Part shown: positions 9,166 to 18,588 of the stretch, one piece after another
How positions within the stretch are numbered: the first letter of the stretch is position 1
Layout of the letters: every line of letters begins with the position of its first letter
From: Vibrio sp. 05-20-BW147
Lineage (GTDB): Bacteria; Pseudomonadota; Gammaproteobacteria; Enterobacterales; Vibrionaceae
NCBI RefSeq assembly: GCF_013369385.1
Contig: NZ_SZTO01000017.1
Location: 1-64,000, forward strand
DNA length: 64,000 nt
Direction: 5' to 3'
Translations under genes and position numbers: made by a program
The notes under the pieces: model-generated
What the model was told of the DNA's origin: nothing
The model's input: only the letters and a program-made list of their open reading frames with translations
Database searches by the model: none

Positions 9166-11238
9166 TTACTCAATAATCACGCCACCATTACTGCCGTAAT
9201 CAATCGCCAGTTCAGAGGCACTCAGAGTAAACGGTTGAATACACATAGTTGCGTTCCTTGTGGTGGTGTAAGTCATCACTTCGGTCACGGCCGTTTCAGA
9301 TACGCCTTCACAACTTAAACTATAACTGTTGATCTGCGAATCTGGATTCCAGTCGCTTTGCAAGTTGCAGTAAGCCGAATTGCCATCAGCATAGAACACG
9401 CCCTCTTCAAACAGATCTAGCGCACCATCCGTATTGAGGTCGGCATAATCGTTGTATTGCACTTCGAGATCGTTAAGCTGATCAATCGCACTCTGCTGAG
9501 CAGCGTTCACTGCCAGCAAAGCATCGATCTGATCTCGCATCCATTGCACATCACTCTCAGTGGCACCATTGGCTAAATCATTATCGATTTGCATCTGAAT
9601 GTTATTGATATCTTGTGTGTTCATATCAATCGTCCCCTGATGATTTGCTCGATAATTGTCGAACTGTGAGTACAAATAACTGTAACCATTCAACAGCAAG
9701 GTGTTGATTGCGCCAGCCACCCAACGGCTATTGGCTTCATCCCAACTGTATTGGTTGCTGAAGCTGACGTCTTGGTTGGTTAGATCGCTACAGCTCTCAC
9801 TTGCTCTAGCAAGCAAGCCCGTTTGCACCGCAATTTCATTGAGTGACGCATCGAGGTATCTGGCCGGCGTTGTTGTACCATTTGCTGTACTGCCTTGTTC
9901 AAGAACTTCAATGAAGAAACCATTAATGGTATTGCCACCAACGAACGAGTTTGCACTGCCGCTCAATACATCTAAGAAGGTCTTTTCGTAGTTATTTTGT
10001 TCTTGCCAAGTATTGACGTGTAACACTTGAATACCAGTGTCAATAGGTTGTCCGCTACTCGCATCGTAGTAGGAGATATTCTCCATGTCCCAGCTATTAC
10101 GTTCGGTTTGGCCATCACCATCACCACTGACATGGGCCACCCCCATCAGCACAGTTGCATTCCAGAACGTTCGGATCGGTGAGCTTTGATTTGCATCGCT
10201 CCAATCTAACGAGATAAGCTCCATTTCTTTGGTGCCAAGCTCAATAAACGCACTGTTTTCTCCAGCGGCATACTGCTGAAATAAACCTGCGATACTGTCT
10301 TGACGGAACATCTGCTCAACCACTTGACCTGGCTCAACCATGCCACCGTTATAGTCACCAGACTGGTTATTCGCATAAGGATGTAAATCGCTTTCGCCCG
10401 CGCCATCTTGGATACGCCACACGGGTGCCAATAACGCTGCTGAAGCTTTGGCATTGAACTCATTTCCAGTTAATACGCCAGCATCGCCATCGTCGAGATC
10501 CACCTTCTCACCCAAGTTGCCTGAATACCCATAGAGGCTAGGTAAGTGTAAGCCGAGAATGTTCCCTGTGATGCCCATTGCTTGTGCAGGTGTCTGTACC
10601 CCCTCGGTTTCAGGGTCCCAGTCTTTTTCATGTACTTGATTGAGTAGAGAGAGCGCGATTGGCGTTTGAGCCGTCCAAGTCGCCGCCACCCCTTTTAGTG
10701 CAACTTGGTGCTCTCCTTCAGTGAACGTGACATAGCTAACACTGGTCTCACGCAGCACACCTTGCGCATCCAAAAACTTCGCTTCGACACGGTACTTGCC
10801 TGGCATCAAGTTGACGGATGCCGTTGGCGAACTCGCACTGAGCGAAGCGGCGACAGCAAAGCGCTCTTTTAAGCCGTTCATGGGTAACTCGTAACACGCT
10901 AACTCTTCAGTGCCCACCATAACGGTCTCATTTTGATAGGCAGCCTTAGCTGAATCCTCATCGCAGGAACGGTGGGCTTCGAGCATCTCTTCCGCTTCAG
11001 AGAGACTGCCAACGTATTGATTGCGATAAAAATCGACTTCTATGTCACTGGCGCTACCAATCCAAGACGCTCCCACTTCTGGTGTGGGGAACTTAGCCGC
11101 CAATGTGACCGATGCGCTTTTCTTCTCTTGAGGCGCATCTGATGAAGATGCTGCTAGGTTCTCATCGTTACAGCCTGCTAAGCCGATTGCTGCAGCGACA
11201 ACCACTGCTAATGGTTTAAGTGTAAATAAAGTTTTCAT
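9166..11238 (-). CDS. Large lipoprotein of unknown function with an EF-hand-type loop
   Basis: 690 residues, not recognised as a named family. The N-terminus is a lipoprotein signal peptide with lipobox LAGC (Cys23); Asn follows the Cys, so outer-membrane sorting is likely. The body has a Gly/Asp/Asn-rich character of secreted proteins. A helical, heptad-like stretch lies at about 530-590 (MQIDNDL to QLNDLEVQY). Residues 600-611 (DLNTDGALDLFE) fit an EF-hand or dockerin-like calcium loop with ligands at positions 1, 3, 5, 9 and 12. The last residues, GGVIIE, resemble the GIIVE end of the neighbouring lipoprotein. It starts 17 bases after that gene and is probably in one operon with it. Confidence 0.85.
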   Translation of the reverse strand: MKTLFTLKPLAVVVAAAIGLAGCNDENLAASSSDAPQEKKSASVTLAAKFPTPEVGASWIGSASDIEVDFYRNQYVGSLSEAEEMLEAHRSCDEDSAKAAYQNETVMVGTEELACYELPMNGLKERFAVAASLSASSPTASVNLMPGKYRVEAKFLDAQGVLRETSVSYVTFTEGEHQVALKGVAATWTAQTPIALSLLNQVHEKDWDPETEGVQTPAQAMGITGNILGLHLPSLYGYSGNLGEKVDLDDGDAGVLTGNEFNAKASAALLAPVWRIQDGAGESDLHPYANNQSGDYNGGMVEPGQVVEQMFRQDSIAGLFQQYAAGENSAFIELGTKEMELISLDWSDANQSSPIRTFWNATVLMGVAHVSGDGDGQTERNSWDMENISYYDASSGQPIDTGIQVLHVNTWQEQNNYEKTFLDVLSGSANSFVGGNTINGFFIEVLEQGSTANGTTTPARYLDASLNEIAVQTGLLARASESCSDLTNQDVSFSNQYSWDEANSRWVAGAINTLLLNGYSYLYSQFDNYRANHQGTIDMNTQDINNIQMQIDNDLANGATESDVQWMRDQIDALLAVNAAQQSAIDQLNDLEVQYNDYADLNTDGALDLFEEGVFYADGNSAYCNLQSDWNPDSQINSYSLSCEGVSETAVTEVMTYTTTRNATMCIQPFTLSASELAIDYGSNGGVIIE

Positions 11239-11255
11239 AGTTGTGTCCCTGCCAA

Positions 11256-14200
11256 TTATTCGACAATAATTCCGATGTTTCCTGAAAATTCCAGTACCGA
11301 TAAGGTGAGGCTTTGCGTTGCTTCCTGACCTTGGTTGTCTGTCACCGTCACGCTGACTTGATACTCTCCGACCGCTAAGCTCTCAGCTGCGATAGACGCA
11401 TTGTTGCCATTGATCGTCGCGGATACGCCAGCACTGAACGTCCACTCGACCGTTGGGGAGCTGTCGTTATCATCACTCACGCTGACACTCAAATTGATGG
11501 CGTCTGAATTGGTGCCCGATACGTTTGCCTTCTGGATTCGTGGGGTCGCCGTTAAGGAAAGTATTTGTGGCGCTTTGTCTTCCACCACAGTCAAGGTCAG
11601 TTGTGATTCACTACTTAAGCCGACCGCATCGGTCGCTTTTAGCGTGATCACATAATTACCTGCGCCCAAGGTGTCCGCCGCGATGGTCGCCTGCTGTTGG
11701 TCGCTTGCCAATGCCAGTGCGCTACTCATGTCTTGACCATCTTTATTCATGGTCCAATCCAGAGTTAAGCCTGATACACCATCATCATCCGACACTTGCG
11801 CCGACACGATGATAGGGTCAGGGTTTCTTTGCCCTTGCAGTACCGTGATATTGTTGGCGCTACTACTGAGTGCCACAGATGGCGGTTGGTTAGCCAACAC
11901 TCTAAACGTCACGGTTTTACTGCTTTCATTGGGGGTGGCTGCATCATCAGTTACCGTTAATGTTGCCTGATAAGTGCCAACAGGAATGGTGTTCGCGGCC
12001 AAACGGATGGTTTGCCCAGGAGCGTCACCGAGCAAAGCGGTCACATCCTGATTGTCGCCATTGACGAGACGCCAGTTCAGTTGGAGCTGATCACGCGCGG
12101 TGAAATCATCACTCACTAACGCAGTCAGGGTGATCAATGCAATGTTGTTCTGCCCATTACTGCCAACCGAACCTGGGTTAGCGCTGAGCACCTCAATCAC
12201 TGGTGCTTGATCGGCAACCACATTGAATGAAATAACCGCAGAGCCAAACAACGGTGCACTATGATCATCGGTCACGGTCAAGGTCGCATTATGAAGCCCC
12301 ACCGCCAGCGGCGCGAGATCGCATTGCTCTGTCGTACCGCTACATGAGTCGCTCCATAAGTAGCTCAACGTGTCACCGTTGCCATCACGTGCGATGGCAG
12401 TAACGATACCCTGATTTCCTTGTTGAACTTTTATGGTTTCACCTGCTGAGTAGCGGATGCTACCGTAATCGAAACCGATAACTTGTGGTGCAATGTTGTC
12501 GCTATCACGCACAGTAATCGCAAAGCGACGCTCTGGATTCATAACGCCCGATGCTCGCTCTTGCCCATCATCAGCGCTGATCACCAGCGTTTTATCGCCA
12601 GTTGAACTAAAGGTGATGGAAGCTCGCGTGCCGCTGCGTACAATTGTGCAGTTTGCATCGCCTTCACATTCAATATTGACGGTGACGGCATCGCCATCTG
12701 GGTCCGAGACAGACCAACGCAAATCGGCAACTTGATCAATCTTCATTTGCGCCTGACTACGCAATAGTGCACCAAGTAGCGGAGGTTGATTGGCACGGGT
12801 AAAGTCCAGCGTCGCTTTCTCGTCAGCACTAGTCACCGTTATTGTTTGACTCTGGCCAAGCGCGCTCACCGTTAGCGCACTGTCACACAACACACTGTGG
12901 CTGTAGTAACCATTGCTGTCGGTGTACGCATAATCTTGCCCACGTGAATGACCAATTTTCACATACTGCCCTACCACAGGTGTTGTGCCATTTGATTCAA
13001 ACGTGTGACCTTCGATGGTACAAGCATAAGGATTAACCAGTACTAATTCTGGCAACTCATTACAGTTGCTATCCCCTGAGCCTATCGTCAGGGTTTCCGG
13101 TAGCTGGACATACTCTGTCTGCCCAGTTTTCTGGTTATAGACAGGGAGTGACCAGCGAGTGCCATCGGTTGGCTGTGCGGTGGCGGAAACTAAGGTGTTG
13201 ATTTGATAAGAACCGTCTTCAATGTAGTGCCATTCGGTCCCTCCATCAGGCAGGCTAACCGTCATCTGACCGTAGAACTTCTCGCCGTTTTGATAGCTAA
13301 CGTTACCCTGCAAACAGATACTGCTGTTGACACCGGTTTTGATTGGCCAGTCTAGGTTGATCCATTGAATCCACTCATTCGCTTGGCTGATCTCGACTTT
13401 GACGTACAGTTGTAGTGCTTCTTGGCCCGTCAGAGTGATCACGCCCTGTTCGTCAATAGGGATGTCATTCCCGCTGCTATTGGTGGCAACAGCGCCTACC
13501 GAATCGTTCACTAGCAACCCATTACCAACATATTGCCAACCCTGACCACTGCGATAAACATAAATGGGGATTTGAATGCCATCGACATTCATATCAAAAT
13601 CACGCTGAATCGTAGAATATGAGCCTTTAGGAACCATCATGACGAGCGAAGGCCCCCCGTCTGCCGAAGGTTGCACATCGCTCAGGGGCAGCGGCTGCTG
13701 ATTTTCATCCGTCAAACGTATCTGGCTAAAGGTACTGGAGATCAGACGGTAGCTTTCATCACTGTTTTGATTTTCAAAGTTAACCCCTTGCCCTTGATTG
13801 TCGGTTTCACCCTGTCCCTCAAACTCACCTGGGAAACTTTGAATATCATTGGCATTACTGGAGTCAAAATAGGCGACTTCGCTGTTGATGGCATTCACTG
13901 CCGGGTCAATGTTTGCAACCGGCAAGTTGAGTGAAAGTTGCACCTCATCACCTGCCGCGGGAGAAACATCACCCACAACGACACGCTGCTGACCTTGGCT
14001 GTTTTTCACCAAAGAAAAGCGCAGACTCGGCACGCCATTGGCCGACACCACCACAGAACTAAGCTCCGAACGTTTCACGGTGCTCACCTGTGCGGTGGCT
14101 AACACAACATTCACTGCCATCCGGCTGGATTGCTCATTGATGTCGATGCTTTTTTCATTTTCTACAAATCCTGATTTCTTCACCAAAACCACAACACGGC

Positions 14201-14516
14201 TTGCTTGGTGGCTACTGGCTTTGAGTTCAGGGACGGAGATGGAATAGAAGCCACTGTCATCACTTTCAGTACTGAGCTCCAGCAATGACTGACCATCACT
14301 GCTTTTGAACTGAACCACAACGCTCGATTTGGCGATAGGTTGTCCACTGGATGCGGTCACCTGACCGGAGACGATTTGCGTACTGATGGCGCGCACTTGC
14401 GTGACTGGGCCGACTGGAGATGGGCTTGAGCTACTGCTACCACCATCTCCACCACCACAGGCTGAAAGTGCCGCCGCGATAAGAGTGCTTATTACGGTGC
14501 GACTTAGACTGGTCAT
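11256..14516 (-). CDS. Large surface lipoprotein with carboxypeptidase-regulatory-like and Ig-like repeat domains
   Basis: 1,086 residues from the ATG at 14516, chosen because it gives a lipoprotein signal peptide directly (lipobox LSAC followed by a Gly/Ser linker) and has AGGAAC before it; an upstream in-frame ATG at 14576 would add 20 polar residues. A carboxypeptidase-regulatory-like fold is suggested at about 45-145 (SGQVTASSGQPI, GFYSISVPEL) and again near 515-590 (TDSNGYYSHSV). From about residue 600 to the end, at least five Ig/PKD-like repeats occur, each closing with a strand such as TLTVTDD, TLKATD or SVTVTDN. The protein ends GIIVE. No enzyme motif is visible; an adhesive or scaffold role is plausible inference. 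First gene of the leftward group. Confidence 0.85.
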   Translation of the reverse strand: MTSLSRTVISTLIAAALSACGGGDGGSSSSSPSPVGPVTQVRAISTQIVSGQVTASSGQPIAKSSVVVQFKSSDGQSLLELSTESDDSGFYSISVPELKASSHQASRVVVLVKKSGFVENEKSIDINEQSSRMAVNVVLATAQVSTVKRSELSSVVVSANGVPSLRFSLVKNSQGQQRVVVGDVSPAAGDEVQLSLNLPVANIDPAVNAINSEVAYFDSSNANDIQSFPGEFEGQGETDNQGQGVNFENQNSDESYRLISSTFSQIRLTDENQQPLPLSDVQPSADGGPSLVMMVPKGSYSTIQRDFDMNVDGIQIPIYVYRSGQGWQYVGNGLLVNDSVGAVATNSSGNDIPIDEQGVITLTGQEALQLYVKVEISQANEWIQWINLDWPIKTGVNSSICLQGNVSYQNGEKFYGQMTVSLPDGGTEWHYIEDGSYQINTLVSATAQPTDGTRWSLPVYNQKTGQTEYVQLPETLTIGSGDSNCNELPELVLVNPYACTIEGHTFESNGTTPVVGQYVKIGHSRGQDYAYTDSNGYYSHSVLCDSALTVSALGQSQTITVTSADEKATLDFTRANQPPLLGALLRSQAQMKIDQVADLRWSVSDPDGDAVTVNIECEGDANCTIVRSGTRASITFSSTGDKTLVISADDGQERASGVMNPERRFAITVRDSDNIAPQVIGFDYGSIRYSAGETIKVQQGNQGIVTAIARDGNGDTLSYLWSDSCSGTTEQCDLAPLAVGLHNATLTVTDDHSAPLFGSAVISFNVVADQAPVIEVLSANPGSVGSNGQNNIALITLTALVSDDFTARDQLQLNWRLVNGDNQDVTALLGDAPGQTIRLAANTIPVGTYQATLTVTDDAATPNESSKTVTFRVLANQPPSVALSSSANNITVLQGQRNPDPIIVSAQVSDDDGVSGLTLDWTMNKDGQDMSSALALASDQQQATIAADTLGAGNYVITLKATDAVGLSSESQLTLTVVEDKAPQILSLTATPRIQKANVSGTNSDAINLSVSVSDDNDSSPTVEWTFSAGVSATINGNNASIAAESLAVGEYQVSVTVTDNQGQEATQSLTLSVLEFSGNIGIIVE

Positions 14517-14622
14517 ATTGTTCCTGCCAATGACTTGCTGATAATTTTCATCAGCACTCAATATAGGAGACTTCATATAAAAAAATGATGAAACGTCTCA
14601 CTAACATGTCGTTCCATAAATG

Positions 14623-14634
14623 TTTCATATGAAA
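14623..14634. promoter_or_regulatory. 12-bp perfect palindrome in the lipoprotein/metQ divergent region
   Basis: TTTCATATGAAA lies about 107 bases upstream of the lipoprotein start and could be an operator; no regulator is identified. The 448-base gap 14517-14964 otherwise contains only this site and the MetJ-like operator near metQ. A 70-codon open frame inside it has no ribosome binding site and looks like chance. Confidence 0.4.
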
Positions 14635-14919
14635 ATGTGAAAACTGGCACACTTGGTTACATTTGGACATCCGTTGTAATCATTCATTGTTATCGGACGA
14701 CAACAGATCGAGAAAATCGGTGGACTTCTTATCTGCCTGATGTGATGGGCTGGCAAGTTGCTAATCCAAATGGAGACTTCGGTATCCATACTTCACATTA
14801 TCCCCATCCCCTTGCCACAGCCATCCGTCATCGAGTGGCAAACTTATGAATTAATTAGAACAAAAACAAATAAGTAAATAACTTGATAAACCCGACACCC
14901 TGTATGAATATAGAGCTCC

Positions 14920-14935
14920 AGATGTCTAGGCATCT
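14920..14935 (+). promoter_or_regulatory. MetJ-like operator (two tandem met boxes) upstream of metQ
   Basis: AGATGTCT-AGGCATCT matches two consecutive copies of the met box AGACGTCT (7 of 8 and 6 of 8 bases). It sits 30 bases before the metQ start, just downstream of a candidate promoter (TTGATA at 14883-14888 with a -10 near 14905-14911). MetJ with SAM would repress from here. Confidence 0.75.
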
Positions 14936-14964
14936 TTAATTAAAATCAGATTAGGTAGAAGAAG

Positions 14965-15762
14965 ATGAGAAAAATTGCATTACAAGGGATTGTGATTGCG
15001 GCAGTCGCTTTAGGCTTAACCGCTTGTGGCCAAGAAGAAGCCAAAGTCATTAAAGTTGGAGCAACGGTCGGCCCACACGCACAAGTTGTAGAAGCGGTGG
15101 CCAAAGAGGCCAAAGCACAGGGCTTAAATATTCAAGTTGTCGAGTTTTCCGATTTTATTACCCCTAATGCCGCATTGGCTGACGGTAGTATTGATATCAA
15201 TAGCTATCAACATTTACCTTTTCTCACCAACTTCAATCAGAGCCGCAACGCCAATTTAGTGTCGGTTGGTCAATCGATTCTGATGCGAATGGGGATTTAC
15301 TCAGATAGCGTGAAATCGGTATCGGACTTACCACAAAATGCCCGTATTGCGATACCAAACGATCCAACCAATGGTGGGCGTGGTTTGTTGCTGCTCCAAG
15401 AAGCCAAGCTGATTACATTGAAAGAGAATGTCGGACACAAAGCCAGTATCAATGACATTGTAGATAACCCGAAAAATATCAAAATTATTGAAGTCGATGC
15501 GGCGCAACTGCCAAGAACATTGAATGATGTCGATGCCGCGGCGATCACGATGAACTACGTGATGTCTTCAGGATTGAACCCCAAAGAGAAGGCGATTTAT
15601 CTCGAGCCGAAAGATGCGGCACTCGCGGTCATGGTTATCGCAACAAAAGCGGAAAACAAAGATAACCCTGACTACAAAAAGTTTGTTGAAATCTACCAGT
15701 CACAAGCGATTCGAGATTACCTAGCCACTACCTTTAACGGCACTATTGAGCCAGCATTCTAA
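14965..15762 (+). CDS. metQ: D-methionine-type substrate-binding lipoprotein (MetQ/NlpA family)
   Basis: Periplasmic, lipid-anchored binding protein that delivers methionine to the MetNI ABC transporter. 265 residues with lipobox LTAC (Cys21) and family stretches KVGATVGPHAQVVE, IAIPNDPTNGGRGLLLLQ and LPRTLNDVDAAAI. No metN or metI is nearby, so this is an orphan that must rely on a transporter elsewhere. The MetJ-like operator upstream supports a methionine role over other NlpA-family ligands. The ATG follows AGAAGAAG. It diverges from the lipoprotein group. Confidence 0.92.
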   Translation: MRKIALQGIVIAAVALGLTACGQEEAKVIKVGATVGPHAQVVEAVAKEAKAQGLNIQVVEFSDFITPNAALADGSIDINSYQHLPFLTNFNQSRNANLVSVGQSILMRMGIYSDSVKSVSDLPQNARIAIPNDPTNGGRGLLLLQEAKLITLKENVGHKASINDIVDNPKNIKIIEVDAAQLPRTLNDVDAAAITMNYVMSSGLNPKEKAIYLEPKDAALAVMVIATKAENKDNPDYKKFVEIYQSQAIRDYLATTFNGTIEPAF

Positions 15763-15820
15763 TCCTTCCCCAGTCCCACAACTCGTTGGACTGGGGCACA
15801 GTACGGATCGCTTTTCAGAT

Positions 15821-15844
15821 CAAGTGCCGATTAATCGGCACTTG
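15821..15844. repeat. 24-nt perfect palindrome over the yijD stop codon
   Basis: CAAGTGCCGATT is followed directly by its reverse complement (15833-15844). It overlaps the end of yijD and faces metQ. Neither side has a clear T-tract, so it is at best a weak bidirectional terminator. A further CCCCAGTCC/GGACTGGGG hairpin lies at 15768-15796, just past metQ. Confidence 0.7.
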
Positions 15845-16211
15845 GGCGGCGAATATATCCCAGCTTACTGCCAATCCACGCCAGCAGCAGTAACACCACC
15901 ATGATCGCGAAGAAGTTCGATCCTGCTTCAGGGTGCTGAGCTTTAATAAAGGCCGAGTGACCAAACGCCCCGACAAAAAAGCACGCCAGTCCGACCAAAG
16001 GGATCTCTTCCGACACGGGATGATTGAGATACTCACGGTAGAGTGCCTGCACAGCCAGCACTAAGGCAATAATAGGGAAAATGGAGAAAGAGACTTCGCT
16101 CATGGTCAGCCAAGAAAGGATAGCATCGCCACACATCCCCGTGATCAACGCCAATACCAACGTCTTCTTTTCCGAACTGCGATTCACGTTATTTTCATTA
16201 TCATTAGACAT
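15831..16211 (-). CDS. yijD: YijD family inner-membrane protein (DUF1422)
   Basis: 126 residues with about four hydrophobic membrane segments (roughly 18-38, 43-60, 72-88, 100-117) and a charged N-terminus. It overlaps the fabR stop by one base (TAATG), as expected for the fabR-yijD operon seen in E. coli. Function in the cell is not known; its constant pairing with the fatty-acid regulator FabR suggests a membrane-lipid connection, which is inference. Confidence 0.9.
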   Translation of the reverse strand: MSNDNENNVNRSSEKKTLVLALITGMCGDAILSWLTMSEVSFSIFPIIALVLAVQALYREYLNHPVSEEIPLVGLACFFVGAFGHSAFIKAQHPEAGSNFFAIMVVLLLLAWIGSKLGYIRRPSAD

Positions 16212-16852
16212 TATTCTATCTCACCTTTTAATCGGTTACGTTCACGTTCCTTGCGATACCAGTACGCACCTTTGGCGACCATTCGCAACTGCATAATCAG
16301 ACGTTCGGCCAGCTCATCACGCTCGCGTCGGTCTAAGTCTAAAGCTTCTGCACCGGAACTAAAGACCAGAATCACCGACGCTTCAGCCTGCGCCAACGCT
16401 TCTTCTCGGTTCATTCCCGTGCTAATTAAATATTCGGTGAGCTCTGCTGCGAAGTGCTGCATCTCACGCGCAACCGCAGCGCGAAACTCCGCGGAAGTTC
16501 CAGAGCGTTCTCTTAACAATAGGCGAAATACGTTGGGGCTACTTTCGATAAACTCCATAAAGGTTTCCACCGAAGTGCGGATCACGCTGCCTTCTTTGAC
16601 GATGCGCTGACGTGCTTGGCGCATCAATTGACGTAACAGCAAACCACCTTCATCCACCATGGTTAAACCTAACTCATCCATATCTTTAAAATGGCGATAG
16701 AACGAGGTAGGCGCAATGCCCGCTTCTCTGGCCACTTCTCGCAAGCTGAGATTGGAAAAACTGCGATCAGCACTCAATTGGCTAAATGCCGCGTCAATCA
16801 AAGAACGACGCGTTTTCTCTTTCTGCTGTGCGCGAATACCCATTGATTTCAT
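16211..16852 (-). CDS. fabR: TetR-family repressor of unsaturated fatty acid synthesis
   Basis: FabR represses fabB and fabA in response to the unsaturated/saturated acyl balance. From the ATG at 16852 the protein is 213 residues and lines up with E. coli FabR almost end to end: [14 protein letters not shown], helix-turn-helix [21 protein letters not shown], then [16 protein letters not shown] and [10 protein letters not shown]. An open frame extends 65 codons upstream without homologous sequence, and a second ATG at 16843 is also possible. It overlaps yijD and is divergent from sthA, as in E. coli. Confidence 0.95.
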   Translation of the reverse strand: MKSMGIRAQQKEKTRRSLIDAAFSQLSADRSFSNLSLREVAREAGIAPTSFYRHFKDMDELGLTMVDEGGLLLRQLMRQARQRIVKEGSVIRTSVETFMEFIESSPNVFRLLLRERSGTSAEFRAAVAREMQHFAAELTEYLISTGMNREEALAQAEASVILVFSSGAEALDLDRRERDELAERLIMQLRMVAKGAYWYRKERERNRLKGEIE

Positions 16853-17136
16853 TATGATGTTTGCTCTTATCTTAAATTGGCTTCCGGCCGTTACTATAGC
16901 GCGAATCGCTGCTAGCGATAAGCGATGATGCGCCATGGCGAGCACGTTACTACTGGCCAAGGCGGTTATGCAATCTTTTGTGCTCAATTTGTCGACATCC
17001 GCCATGCCATTGATTGGTTTTCGTGAAATGTGCGTGATCACTTCCACTCTCTACCGAGCCTGCTGTTTACCTGCTGGTATAATCAGTTAAAATCTCGCTA
17101 AAGCAATGTTAAGCAAATATAACAAGGAATGAAATC

Positions 17137-18537
17137 ATGGCGCATGCGAATCACTTCGATGTGATTGTTATCGGGAGCGGCCCTGGCGGTGAAGGGGCAG
17201 CAATGGGTTTAACCAAAGCTGGCCTGAAAGTCGCAGTGGTGGAAAAAGAGAGCAGCGTTGGCGGCGGTTGTACTCACTGGGGCACCATTCCATCCAAAGC
17301 GCTGCGCCATGCGGTTAGCCGTATTATTGAATTCAACAGCAACCCACTGTTTTGCAAAAACAACTCCAGTTTACACGCCACATTTTCAACCATTCTCGGC
17401 CACGCAAAATCCGTTATCGACAAGCAGACTCGCTTACGCCAAGGCTTTTATGATCGCAATCAGTGCCAATTGATTTTCGGAACCGCCCGTTTTACCGATG
17501 CGCACACCATTAGCGTGACGCAAAACGACGGCACTGAAGAAGTGTATACGGCGGATAAGTTTGTGATTGCTACTGGCTCTCGCCCTTATCAACCAGCCGA
17601 TGTCGACTTTAATCATGAGCGAATCTACGACAGCGATTCCATTCTCAGTCTAAAACACGACCCTCGCCACATCATCATTTATGGCGCAGGGGTGATTGGT
17701 TGTGAATACGCATCCATCTTCCGTGGTTTGGGGGTGAAAACCGACCTCATCAACACACGCGATCGCTTACTGGCCTTTTTGGACAACGAAGTTTCCGATG
17801 CGCTTTCCTATCACTTCTGGAACAGCGGCGTCGTGATCCGTAATGACGAGACTTATGAACGCATTGAAGGCACCGAAGATGGGGTGATTGTTCATCTTCA
17901 ATCGGGCAAGAAAATGAAAGCCGATTGCTTGCTTTACGCCAATGGCCGTACTGGTAACACTGACAAGTTGAACCTGCCTGCGGTTGGACTTCAGGGTGAC
18001 TCTCGCGGCCAACTGAAAGTCGATGGCAATTACCAAACCGAAGTGGAACACGTTTACGCGGTAGGCGATGTGATTGGTTACCCAAGTCTGGCGAGCGCGG
18101 CATATGACCAAGGGCGCTTTGTGGCGCAAGCCATTACTAAGGGCAAAGCCGATGGCTATCTGATTGATGACATCCCAACGGGGATTTACACCATTCCGGA
18201 AATCAGCTCGGTTGGTAAAACAGAGCAAGAATTAACAGCCGCGAAAGTGCCCTATGAAGTTGGCCGCTCTTCGTTCAAACATCTGGCTCGCGCGCAGATT
18301 GCCGGCAAAGACATCGGCAGCTTGAAGATCCTCTTCCATCGTGAAACCAAAGAAATTCTTGGTATTCACTGCTTTGGGGAACGCGCGGCGGAAATCATTC
18401 ACATCGGCCAAGCGATCATGGAGCAAAAAGGCGAAGCCAATACCATCGAGTATTTCGTCAATACTACCTTCAACTACCCCACCATGGCCGAAGCGTATCG
18501 TGTTGCTGCACTCAATGGACTCAACCGTCTGTTCTAG
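17137..18537 (+). CDS. sthA: Soluble pyridine nucleotide transhydrogenase
   Basis: Cytoplasmic flavoprotein that moves hydride between NADPH and NAD+, balancing the two pools. 466 residues, the E. coli length. FAD-binding [14 protein letters not shown] at the N-terminus, [17 protein letters not shown] (only one of the two Cys of related disulfide reductases, as normal for SthA), NAD-binding [14 protein letters not shown] and the second FAD motif [25 protein letters not shown] precedes the ATG. Ends in a strong palindromic terminator. Confidence 0.98.
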   Translation: MAHANHFDVIVIGSGPGGEGAAMGLTKAGLKVAVVEKESSVGGGCTHWGTIPSKALRHAVSRIIEFNSNPLFCKNNSSLHATFSTILGHAKSVIDKQTRLRQGFYDRNQCQLIFGTARFTDAHTISVTQNDGTEEVYTADKFVIATGSRPYQPADVDFNHERIYDSDSILSLKHDPRHIIIYGAGVIGCEYASIFRGLGVKTDLINTRDRLLAFLDNEVSDALSYHFWNSGVVIRNDETYERIEGTEDGVIVHLQSGKKMKADCLLYANGRTGNTDKLNLPAVGLQGDSRGQLKVDGNYQTEVEHVYAVGDVIGYPSLASAAYDQGRFVAQAITKGKADGYLIDDIPTGIYTIPEISSVGKTEQELTAAKVPYEVGRSSFKHLARAQIAGKDIGSLKILFHRETKEILGIHCFGERAAEIIHIGQAIMEQKGEANTIEYFVNTTFNYPTMAEAYRVAALNGLNRLF

Positions 18538-18559
18538 TGTGCCCCCCGCTTCCCAAACA

Positions 18560-18588
18560 AAAACAGCAGGAATTCCTGCTGTTTTTTT
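18560..18588. terminator. Bidirectional terminator between sthA and the methyltransferase
   Basis: A 26-base perfect palindrome (AAAACAGCAGGAA and its complement, 18560-18585) has T-runs on both strands. It ends sthA and overlaps the end of the convergent methyltransferase gene. Confidence 0.92.

Noticed and set aside
14637..14849. 70-codon frame before metQ
   Set aside because: No Shine-Dalgarno, no plausible protein features; ordinary intergenic DNA.
16853..17047. N-terminal extension of FabR by 65 codons
   Set aside because: Not homologous to FabR and lies in the fabR/sthA promoter region; the start at 16852 matches the family.
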